Below, piece after piece: positions 35,337-41,402 of a DNA stretch of 41,402 nt (positions are counted from its first letter, which is position 1; every line of letters begins with the position of its first letter). Position numbers and translations under genes: made by a program. The notes below the pieces were generated by a model. That model saw only the letters and a list, made by a program, of their open reading frames with translations, searched no databases and had not been told where the DNA came from. The stretch comes from an uncultured Alphaproteobacteria bacterium (GTDB lineage: Bacteria > Pseudomonadota > Alphaproteobacteria > Caulobacterales > Hyphomonadaceae). The stretch spans positions 1-41,402 of the forward strand of contig CAIMMO010000205.1 of the NCBI GenBank assembly GCA_903842595.1, in the 5' to 3' direction.

Positions 35337-35903
35337 ATGACCGGACCTGCCTATCCGCCGCTGACCGCTCCGGGGGGGAAGATGGTCGACACGATGCCGT
35401 TCAAGCCGCTGCGCATCTGCGTGATGACGATCTCGGACACGCGCACGGACGAGACGGATACGTCGGGCCACCTGCTGACGGATCGCGTGAAGGAGGCCGG
35501 CCATGAGGTGGCGGACAAGGCCATCGTGCCAGACGAGGTGAACGCCATCCGCGCCGTGATGCGCAAGTGGATTGCCGATCCGGCGATCGACGCCGTTGTG
35601 ACGACTGGCGGTACAGGCCTCACCGGACGTGATGTAACGCCGGAGGCTGTGCGGCCGCTGTTCGACAAGGAGATCGAAGGGTTCAATGTCGTCTGGCACC
35701 TGGTGTCGTTCCAGTCGGTCGGTACATCGACACTGCAGTCGCGCGCCTGCGCTGGCGTGGCCAATGCGACGTTCATCTTCTGCCTGCCGGGATCTAACGG
35801 CGCGGTGAAGGATGGCTGGGACAAGCTCATCCGCTGGCAACTCGATAGTCGCCACATGCCGTGCAACATGGTTGAGCTGATGCCGCGATTGCTGGAGAGT
35901 TGA
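35337..35903 (+). CDS. moaB: Molybdenum cofactor biosynthesis protein MoaB
   Basis: 188 residues. MogA/MoaB fold, associated with adenylylation of molybdopterin before metal insertion. Signature: RICVMTISDTRTDETDTSGH, TTGGTGLTGRDVTPEAV and FCLPGSNGAVKDGW. GGAG of the moaE end serves as ribosome-binding site. About 15 extra N-terminal residues (TGPAYPPLTAPGGK) precede the core; a start at MVDTMPFK (35382) is possible. MogA or MoeA are not in the window. Confidence 0.93.
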   Translation: MTGPAYPPLTAPGGKMVDTMPFKPLRICVMTISDTRTDETDTSGHLLTDRVKEAGHEVADKAIVPDEVNAIRAVMRKWIADPAIDAVVTTGGTGLTGRDVTPEAVRPLFDKEIEGFNVVWHLVSFQSVGTSTLQSRACAGVANATFIFCLPGSNGAVKDGWDKLIRWQLDSRHMPCNMVELMPRLLES

Positions 35904-35961
35904 GGCCTTATGAGCGCTTGCTCACATCGCTATCTCTAGCGGGCAACACAGGGACGATTCC

Positions 35962-36978
35962 ATGAAAAGCCGCCGCCTGGGCCGTAGCCCGATTTACGTG
36001 TCCGACATCTGCATGGGGACTATGACGTTCGGCAACCAGGCCGATGAGGCGATGTCGCATCGCGTTCTCGACAAGTCTTTCGAGGCGGGGATCACCTTCT
36101 ACGACACGGCCGAGAACTATCCGGTGCCGCCGGACGCCAAGTATGCGGGGCGGACGGAGGAGATTGTCGGGCGCTGGATCAAGACCAAGCCGCGCGACGC
36201 CGTGCTGATCGCGACGAAGGTTTCTGGTCCGAGCCATGGCTGGATCAAGTCGGCGCAGCGAGAAGGCATGACGGCGCTGGACCGGCACAACGTGGTGCGC
36301 GCGATTGAGGCGAGCCTGAAGCGGTTGCAGACGGACTATGTCGATCTCTACCAGACGCACTGGCCGGATCATGGCGTGGCGTATGACGAGCATATGGCGG
36401 CGCTCGACGATCTGGTGACGGCGGGCAAGGTGCGCGTGATCGGCTGTTCGAACGAGACGAGCTGGGGGCTGATGAAGTCGCTGGCGACGTCTACGAGGCT
36501 GGGCATTGCCCGGCACGAGTCGATCCAGAACAATTTCAGCCTGAACAATCGCCGCTTCGAGGACGAGCTCGCGCAGGTGTGCCGGAAGGAGGGCGTGAGC
36601 CTCATTCCGTATTCGCCCCTGGGCGGCGGCGTGCTGACGGGGAAGTATCAGGGCGGCGCATGGCCCGAGGGTGCACGCTTCACAAAGTACAAGGATATGG
36701 ACGCTCGGCAGGCGCCGATGGCGCGGCGGTTTGTGAATGAGAAGACGCTGGCCTCCACCGAGCGCTGGATCGGGCTGGCGCAAGAGGCGGGCATGTCGGT
36801 GACGACGCTGGCGACGGCGTGGTCGAAGCAGCATGACTTTGTGGCGTCGACGATTGTCGGTGTGACGCATGAGGACCAGCTGCCGGATATCTTCGCGGCG
36901 GCGGATGTAACGCTGGATGCCGAGCTATTGAAGAAAATCGACGCGGTGTCGAAGGAGATCAGGTATCCAATGGGTTGA
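35962..36978 (+). CDS. Aldo/keto reductase
   Basis: 338 residues, (beta/alpha)8 barrel, NADPH-dependent reduction of carbonyls. Catalytic tetrad: D48 and Y53 in FYDTAENYP, K86 in LIATKVSG, and His in VDLYQTHWPDH. C-terminal VGVTHEDQLPDIFAAAD is the cofactor-clamping part. Sequence type is like E. coli Tas and YhdN-related reductases. 58 bp after moaB and on the same strand; no direct tie to molybdopterin. Confidence 0.92.
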   Translation: MKSRRLGRSPIYVSDICMGTMTFGNQADEAMSHRVLDKSFEAGITFYDTAENYPVPPDAKYAGRTEEIVGRWIKTKPRDAVLIATKVSGPSHGWIKSAQREGMTALDRHNVVRAIEASLKRLQTDYVDLYQTHWPDHGVAYDEHMAALDDLVTAGKVRVIGCSNETSWGLMKSLATSTRLGIARHESIQNNFSLNNRRFEDELAQVCRKEGVSLIPYSPLGGGVLTGKYQGGAWPEGARFTKYKDMDARQAPMARRFVNEKTLASTERWIGLAQEAGMSVTTLATAWSKQHDFVASTIVGVTHEDQLPDIFAAADVTLDAELLKKIDAVSKEIRYPMG

Positions 36979-37026
36979 CGCGCGCCCATTGGGCGTTCTG
37001 GGAAAGTGATGCGGGGGAGATAGCGG

Positions 37027-38238
37027 ATGCTGAAGTCAGCCAGGTCGAAGGTCATTCTGCTGTCGCTTGGCCTCCTGGCCGCCGCGATTGGCGCGGGCTG
37101 GTTTCTTATCGGGCCGGATTGGCGCGCGCTGGTGGCCAATCCGCCTGCAGGGCGCGATGTCCTGTTCTGGAGCCAAGGGCAGCGAAGCGCCACGTTCCGA
37201 ATGATGGACCAGATTCCCTTCATCGTTTCCTCGAGCCCCATCAAGGCAGGGACGACTGTGCATGCGCTTGAGGCCGGTGCGCAGCTTGATCCCGGCATCG
37301 CTCTTGATGCCTACATGGGAAGCCAGAAGACGGCCGGGCTTGTCATTCTGCACAAGGGCAAGGTGCGGTTGGAACGCTACGGCCTCGACTTCAAGCCGAC
37401 TGGGCGGTGGACGAGCTTCTCGGTCGCAAAGTCGATGACGTCGACACTCGTCGGCGCCGCTGTTCGGGACGGGCACATCCGTGGGCTGGAAGATCCGGTC
37501 ACAACATACCTGCCTGAGCTGAAGGGGTCGGCCTATGACGGCGTGAGCGTGAAGCAGATCCTGACGATGACGTCCGGCGTGGGTTGGAAAGAAGACTACA
37601 GCGACCCGAAGTCGGACGTGGCGCTCTACGATCTGCACGTGCCCGAGGCTGGCATGGACACAACCGTCAGCTATATGCGGACGCTGAAGCGCGCCCATCC
37701 GCCGGGGACCGTATGGAACTACTCGACCGGTGAAACCAATCTGGTCGGCGTCCTTGTCGCCCGCGCGACGGACAAGTCGCCCGCTCAATACCTCTCGGAA
37801 CGGATCTGGGCGCCGTATGGAATGGAGCAGGACGCGACCTGGCTGCTCGGTACGACCGGGCTCGAGATGACCGGTTGCTGCATCCAGGCCTCAACCCGTG
37901 ACTTTGCGCGGTTTGGTCAGTTCATAATGGAAGGGGGCGTTGCGGGCGGGGCGCCTGTCCTTCCCGAGGGGTGGTTGAAGGATGCGACGCGCAAACAGGC
38001 CCCCACGGGGACACGGGGTCTTGGCTATGGCTATCAGTGGTGGACTTGGGACGATGGCTCGTTTCAGGCCGATGGAATCTTCGGCCAGGGCATCTTTATT
38101 GATCCTGCTCGCCAACTTGTCATCGCGTCCAACAGCAACTGGACTAGCGCTGATGGAAATGTGGATGGCGAGTGGGAGGCGCGGAACGACTTCTATCGCG
38201 CAGTTCAGCGCGCTTTGGATACCGAGGCTGCGCAATGA
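37027..38238 (+). CDS. Serine hydrolase, beta-lactamase-like (class C type)
   Basis: 403 residues. An N-terminal membrane anchor (about 8-28), so the domain faces the periplasm. Active Ser is in SxxK: S132-V-A-K135 (SFSVAKSMTST). The tyrosine motif appears as NYSTGETN, close to the YSNxNY pattern of esterases and PBPs rather than the exact YxN; the third motif (usually HxG/KTG) reads GIFGQGIF, and I cannot identify it with certainty. Candidates are an esterase, D-aminopeptidase or PBP-like peptidase. True beta-lactamase activity is not implied. It follows the aldo/keto reductase after 48 bp. Confidence 0.85.
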   Translation: MLKSARSKVILLSLGLLAAAIGAGWFLIGPDWRALVANPPAGRDVLFWSQGQRSATFRMMDQIPFIVSSSPIKAGTTVHALEAGAQLDPGIALDAYMGSQKTAGLVILHKGKVRLERYGLDFKPTGRWTSFSVAKSMTSTLVGAAVRDGHIRGLEDPVTTYLPELKGSAYDGVSVKQILTMTSGVGWKEDYSDPKSDVALYDLHVPEAGMDTTVSYMRTLKRAHPPGTVWNYSTGETNLVGVLVARATDKSPAQYLSERIWAPYGMEQDATWLLGTTGLEMTGCCIQASTRDFARFGQFIMEGGVAGGAPVLPEGWLKDATRKQAPTGTRGLGYGYQWWTWDDGSFQADGIFGQGIFIDPARQLVIASNSNWTSADGNVDGEWEARNDFYRAVQRALDTEAAQ

Positions 38239-38325
38239 AGGCCTGGGCGCGCACGATGGGGTGAATCCCGAGATCAGCCGTCCGGCCGCTCGACTTGGCC
38301 AACTATAACGGTATTCTGCCCCCCC

Positions 38326-39396
38326 ATGGCTTACACGCTGATCAATGCAAAACCGGCGGCGCGGCCCGCTTCGGAGGCCTTGCCTGCGGCCCTGGCGGCC
38401 GGGCAGGGCGCACTGGTGGATTCGTTCGGCCGGCGCGTAAGTTATCTGCGGCTGTCGATCACCGACCGCTGCGATCTCCGCTGCACCTACTGCATGCCGG
38501 AGCGGATGACCTTTCTGCCGCGCAAGGATGTGCTGTCATTCGAGGAGCTGGATGAGCTGGTGACGGCGTTCGCGTCGTTCGGCGTCGACAAGCTGCGGAT
38601 CACCGGCGGCGAGCCGCTGGTGCGGAAGGACGTGATGGAGCTGATGGCGCGGTTCTCGCGGCATCTGGGCAACGGGCTGAACGAGCTGACGCTGACGACC
38701 AACGGCACGCTGCTGTCGAAGTATGCCGGGGAACTGTCGGCGATCGGCGTAAGGCGGGTCAATGTTTCACTGGATACGCTGAACCGGAAACTGTTCGAGA
38801 CGATCGCGCGGCGCGACATGCTGGAAGACGTGCTGCGCGGGATCGATACGGCGATCGCAGCTGGCATCAAGGTGAAGATCAACACGGTTGCACTGGCGGG
38901 CTTAAATGAGATGGAGATACCGGACCTGATCCGCTTTGCCCATGGCCGCGGAGCGGACATCACGCTGATCGAGACGATGCCGATGGGCGAGGCGGAGACG
39001 GACCGCGTCGAGGATTATCTGCCGCTGAACAAGGTACGCTCGGATCTCGTGGAGCAGTTCACGCTCATCGATCTCAATTACACCACGGGCGGACCGGCGC
39101 GGTATGTGAAGGTGGAGGAGACGGGCGGACGGCTCGGCTTCATCACGCCGCTGAGCCACAATTTTTGTGAGAGCTGCAACCGCGTGCGCGTGACGTGCAC
39201 GGGACGTCTGTTCACATGCCTTGGTCGTGAAGAGGGGGCGGACCTGCGCGAAGCGCTGCGCTCCGATCCGACGGGCGCGGCGCTGCGTGTGGCTATTCTT
39301 GGTGGAATCGAGCGCAAGCCGAAGGGGCATGATTTCGATGCGGCGCGGCTGGCGACGCCGGCGAGCCCGCGCACCATGTCGCATACGGGCGGCTGA
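38326..39396 (+). CDS. moaA: GTP 3',8-cyclase MoaA
   Basis: Radical SAM enzyme that begins molybdenum cofactor synthesis by rearranging GTP. 356 residues. N-terminal SAM cluster CxxxCxxC: C49, C53, C56 in DRCDLRCTYCMP. C-terminal cluster in NFCESCNRVRVTC and LFTC, specific for MoaA. Other motifs: LRITGGEPLVRKDV and LTLTTNGT. Ends MSHTGG; the Gly-Gly tail is required in the family. Stop overlaps moaD start (TGATG). Confidence 0.97.
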   Translation: MAYTLINAKPAARPASEALPAALAAGQGALVDSFGRRVSYLRLSITDRCDLRCTYCMPERMTFLPRKDVLSFEELDELVTAFASFGVDKLRITGGEPLVRKDVMELMARFSRHLGNGLNELTLTTNGTLLSKYAGELSAIGVRRVNVSLDTLNRKLFETIARRDMLEDVLRGIDTAIAAGIKVKINTVALAGLNEMEIPDLIRFAHGRGADITLIETMPMGEAETDRVEDYLPLNKVRSDLVEQFTLIDLNYTTGGPARYVKVEETGGRLGFITPLSHNFCESCNRVRVTCTGRLFTCLGREEGADLREALRSDPTGAALRVAILGGIERKPKGHDFDAARLATPASPRTMSHTGG

Positions 39397-39650
39397 TGGC
39401 GGGAACGGTCCTCCTGCTCGGACGGTTGAAGGATGCGTTTGGCGCATCGTCGATTGCGTTGCCTGATGGGGTCGCAACTGCGGCTGGCCTGCGGGCGCGG
39501 CTGGTTGAGTTGAATCCCGATCTTGCAGAGATGCTGCGCGCGAAGACGGTGCGGATCGCGGTGAACCAGGAGATGGTGACGGACGAGGCGGGGACGCCCG
39601 TGTCGGCGGGTGATGAGATCGCGCTGCTGCCGCCGCTGAGTGGGGGGTAG
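39396..39650 (+). CDS. moaD: Molybdopterin synthase sulphur carrier subunit
   Basis: 84 residues, ubiquitin-like fold. Ends PPLSGG; the terminal Gly-Gly is adenylated and converted to thiocarboxylate. VLLLGRLKDAFGAS and DEIALLPPLSGG are typical. Overlaps moaA by one base, so translation is probably coupled. Functions with moaE (34881-35333). Confidence 0.94.
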   Translation: MAGTVLLLGRLKDAFGASSIALPDGVATAAGLRARLVELNPDLAEMLRAKTVRIAVNQEMVTDEAGTPVSAGDEIALLPPLSGG

Positions 39651-39914
39651 CAGCAGCTGTCGCGGAGACAGCGCGCAGCTGCCATTCGCCAGAAGCAGTT
39701 TTCGGCCGCTTGGTCACGGAAAGGGGACGCGACCCCGCCATCCCGCAGGGCAAGCTTTTGTAGGCTTCCCGTTGCGATCACGAGCTTGTAAGCTTGTCCG
39801 ACCCTGCAACTCCGCGCCCGCCGGCCGCCGGCGTGAGAGATTCGTGGGCAGCACGAAGGTTCCGTGGTAACGGAGACTCATATCCGGCGTACCAAAACCA
39901 TAGTCGGAGCAGCG

Positions 39915-39935
39915 ATGGAGAGTTTTAAATCGTAG
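39915..39935 (+). CDS. Possible 6-codon mini-ORF ahead of rpsU
   Basis: ATG at 39915, reading MESFKS, stop TAG at 39933-39935, with GGAG five bases before the ATG (39906-39909). It ends five bases before the GTG of rpsU, the distance at which ribosomes can re-start. Six codons can occur by chance; the fit of the Shine-Dalgarno and stop position is the reason to list it. Confidence 0.3.
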   Translation: MESFKS

Positions 39936-39940
39936 TTATC

Positions 39941-40162
39941 GTGGTCCGTGACAACAACGTCGATCAGGCGTTGAAGGCGCTCAAGAAGAAGATGCAACGC
40001 GAGGGCGTCTTCAGGGAAATGAAGGCACGCACTGCTTACGAGAAGCCCTCTGAAGCCAAGGCGCGTCGGAAGGCCGAGTCCGTACGGCGGGCGCGGAAAC
40101 TGGCGCGCAAGCGCGCTCAGCGCGAAGGCCTCCTCCCGAAACCTGCCGCCACCCGGACCTAG
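39941..40162 (+). CDS. rpsU: Small ribosomal subunit protein bS21
   Basis: 73 residues from GTG 39941: [18 protein letters not shown], then [17 protein letters not shown] and [17 protein letters not shown], a clear S21, with a basic C-terminal extension. Relatives usually have three to five more residues before VRDNN. In this frame the codons upstream of GTG are ATC GTA GTT ATC and then a TAA at 39926. An ATC at 39929 lies eight bases after GGAG (39917-39920) and would give the usual length, whereas GTG 39941 is 20 bases away and lacks its own ribosome-binding site. S21 helps 16S rRNA-mRNA pairing in initiation, so an odd start could be autoregulatory. Confidence 0.93.
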   Translation: MVRDNNVDQALKALKKKMQREGVFREMKARTAYEKPSEAKARRKAESVRRARKLARKRAQREGLLPKPAATRT

Positions 40163-40184
40163 AACCGGATGGGCCCTGCATGTC

Positions 40185-40199
40185 CGCACGAAAAGTGCG
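40185..40199 (+). terminator. Possible terminator after rpsU
   Basis: Stem CGCAC (40185-40189), loop GAAAA, GTGCG (40195-40199), 23 bp after the rpsU stop and between converging rpsU and lipB. No U-run on either strand, so only a tentative call. Confidence 0.3.
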
Positions 40200-40239
40200 A
40201 TCACCGCAGCGAAGATACTCAGAGTTCTAGCTCCATTCC

Positions 40240-40914
40240 TCACCGATGCGGTGGGTCGACCCGCGCAACCTGCTGGAACACCTGTTCGAACGCCGCTTTC
40301 AGCGCGACGTCCACGTCGTGCATCGGGATCAGCTGGCCGAGGTCGGCGAGCGACGTCACACCGAGGCCGGGGTCGGTCACACCACACGGCGTGATGCCGC
40401 CGAAGTGGGAGAGGTCGGGTTCAACGTTCAGGCTGATGCCGTGATAGCTGACCCAGCGCTTCAGGCGGACGCCGATGGCGGCGATCTTGTCTTCGCGTAA
40501 CTGGCCTCCGGGGCGCGTGCGGTCGACCCAGACGCCGACGCGGCCTTTGCGGCGCTCGCCCTTCACGTTGAAGGTGGCAAGCGTTTCGATAATCCAGTCT
40601 TCGAGCGAACAGACGAACTGCTTCACGTCCCGCCCACGTTTCGTGAGGTCGAGCATCACATAGGCCACGCGCTGGCCGGGGCCGTGATAGGTGAACTGGC
40701 CGCCGCGCTGGCTGTCGAAGACAGGGAAGCGGCCGGGCTCCTTGAGGTCGCCGTCCTTCGCGCTGGCCCCCCGCGTGTAGAGTGGCCGGTGCTCCAGCAG
40801 CCAGATTAGTTCATCCGCTTCGCCGGCCGCAATGGCTGCGGCGCGCGATTCCATCGCAGCGACAGCGTCGGGGTAAGGCACAAACCCCTCTGAAATGGCC
40901 CATCCTGTGGTCAT
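40240..40914 (-). CDS. lipB: Octanoyltransferase LipB
   Basis: Moves octanoate from acyl-carrier protein to lipoyl domains, first step of lipoate synthesis. 224 residues from ATG 40914; an in-frame start at 40965 would overlap the opposite gene's upstream region. Evidence: [40 protein letters not shown]143 in [19 protein letters not shown] and the active-site Cys C177 in [15 protein letters not shown]. LipA is not in the window. Confidence 0.95.
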   Translation of the reverse strand: MTTGWAISEGFVPYPDAVAAMESRAAAIAAGEADELIWLLEHRPLYTRGASAKDGDLKEPGRFPVFDSQRGGQFTYHGPGQRVAYVMLDLTKRGRDVKQFVCSLEDWIIETLATFNVKGERRKGRVGVWVDRTRPGGQLREDKIAAIGVRLKRWVSYHGISLNVEPDLSHFGGITPCGVTDPGLGVTSLADLGQLIPMHDVDVALKAAFEQVFQQVARVDPPHR

Positions 40915-40969
40915 TAACCTGTCCGCAACCCGAAAGGAGAACGTTGGAGCTGTATATCGGAGCATCGCG

Positions 40970-41224
40970 TTGAAGTCTCAACTGGACCAGGTCGGGGTCG
41001 AGATCACTGTCCTTCTGGGGCGGGCGCTGATGCCTATGCAGCAAGTGCTGCGGATGGGTCGGGGCGCAGTCATCCAGCTCGACACGAAAGAAGACGACAG
41101 GGTGTGGATCCTGGCCAACAATCATCCGATCGCCCGAGGCGACCTGGTGATCGAAAACGACAAGATTTCGGTGCACATCACCGGCCCGGCCGAGGTCGCC
41201 GACTATCGTGCGACCGAGCAATAG
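40970..41224 (+). CDS. fliN: FliM/FliN family flagellar motor switch (SpoA domain) protein
   Basis: 84 residues from TTG 40970, which has GGAG seven bases before it; a longer frame to ATG 40895 would overlap lipB and lacks a good ribosome-binding site. SpoA/C-ring domain: [50 protein letters not shown], typical of FliN. In flagellated bacteria it forms the switch complex; no other flagellar gene is in the window, so its role as an isolated gene is inferred from the domain. Divergent from lipB with a 55-bp spacer. Confidence 0.85.
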   Translation: MKSQLDQVGVEITVLLGRALMPMQQVLRMGRGAVIQLDTKEDDRVWILANNHPIARGDLVIENDKISVHITGPAEVADYRATEQ

Positions 41225-41275
41225 GCCCTGTTTTCGCTGCCAATTAGGCGCGGATGCTCGTCACGACAATTGTGC

Positions 41276-41304
41276 TTCACAAGCCGCCAAACCCGTCATA
41301 TACG
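41276..41304 (+). promoter_or_regulatory. Candidate promoter of the tRNA-Leu gene
   Basis: TTCACA (41276-41281), 17-bp spacer, TATACG (41299-41304), 17 bp upstream of the tRNA. A fair but not strong sigma-70 match. Confidence 0.35.
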
Positions 41305-41321
41305 GCGCCCTTGCCCGGCGT

Positions 41322-41402
41322 GCGGTCGTGGCGGAATTGGTAGACGCACTACCTTGAGGTGGTAGCGCCGCAAGGCGTGGAAGTTCGAGTCTTCTCGACC
41401 GC
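41322..41402 (+). tRNA. tRNA-Leu, anticodon GAG
   Basis: Acceptor stem GCGGTCG (41322-41328) pairs with CGACCGC (41396-41402), so all paired bases are inside the window and only the discriminator and 3' end lie beyond it. Anticodon stem CTACC/GGTAG with loop TTGAGGT; anticodon GAG at 41356-41358 reads CUC and CUU. A long variable arm (CGCC, loop GCAA, GGCG) marks the class II tRNA, and the T-loop is TTCGAGT. Confidence 0.95.

Noticed and set aside
39640..39870. 76-codon plus frame between moaD and rpsU
   Set aside because: Overlaps the moaD end, has no ribosome-binding site and an Arg/Ser-rich product; the 278-bp gap is more likely promoter and leader.

Overview
The window is a gene-dense, GC-rich stretch of an alphaproteobacterial chromosome. 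The evidence is the long acidic insertion in RNase E, class II DAHP synthase, the acidic linker in the GyrA tail, the wording of RF2, S21 and LipB, and TTG/GTG starts. A member of the Caulobacterales/Hyphomonadaceae is my best guess, but the sequence alone does not settle the family. Nearly everything is housekeeping or ordinary accessory metabolism. I see no phage, insertion sequence, CRISPR array or defence island.

Layout. 1-2086: RNase E (5' part only) and a small lipoprotein on the minus strand. 2240-7493: cell-wall amidase AmiC, penicillin-binding protein 1A and release factor 2, the last with a textbook +1 frameshift site. 7547-9715: an operator-like palindrome and a TonB-dependent receptor. 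9961-15404: gyrA, coaD, two cyclophilin-type peptidyl-prolyl isomerases (one exported, one cytoplasmic) and a DUF502 membrane protein, closely packed. 15416-18191: recG and a small alpha/beta hydrolase on the minus strand. 18192-18999: an 808-bp gap with a REP-like fragment and a candidate leader region for asd.

19000-25699: asd and class II DAHP synthase (amino-acid biosynthesis), three small exported proteins of similar design, a DUF2185 protein, a MATE transporter and a TPR-like periplasmic protein. 25703-28118 (minus): HU, an unassigned protein beginning with a VDWSA motif, and a CurA-type NADP-dependent oxidoreductase. 28299-30135: Gfo/Idh/MocA oxidoreductase, a 73-residue protein and a MAPEG protein. 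30232-31238: a broken two-domain retropepsin-like protease gene. 31271-34793: a helical small protein, an acyltransferase-3 membrane protein divergent from a GH13 alpha-glucosidase, and an SMR transporter. 34881-39650: molybdopterin genes in two pairs (moaE-moaB, moaA-moaD) flanking an aldo/keto reductase and a serine hydrolase. 39651-41402: rpsU, lipB, a FliN-type protein and tRNA-Leu(GAG), whose last paired base is the final base of the window.

The most interesting points are at gene starts rather than in new protein systems: the prfB frameshift, an asd leader with a small ORF and competing hairpins, an rpsU gene with no good AUG start but a 6-codon mini-ORF and a well-placed AUC, and a protease pseudogene whose lesion falls exactly in the catalytic Asp-Thr-Gly. 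I did not find a convincing undescribed multi-gene system.
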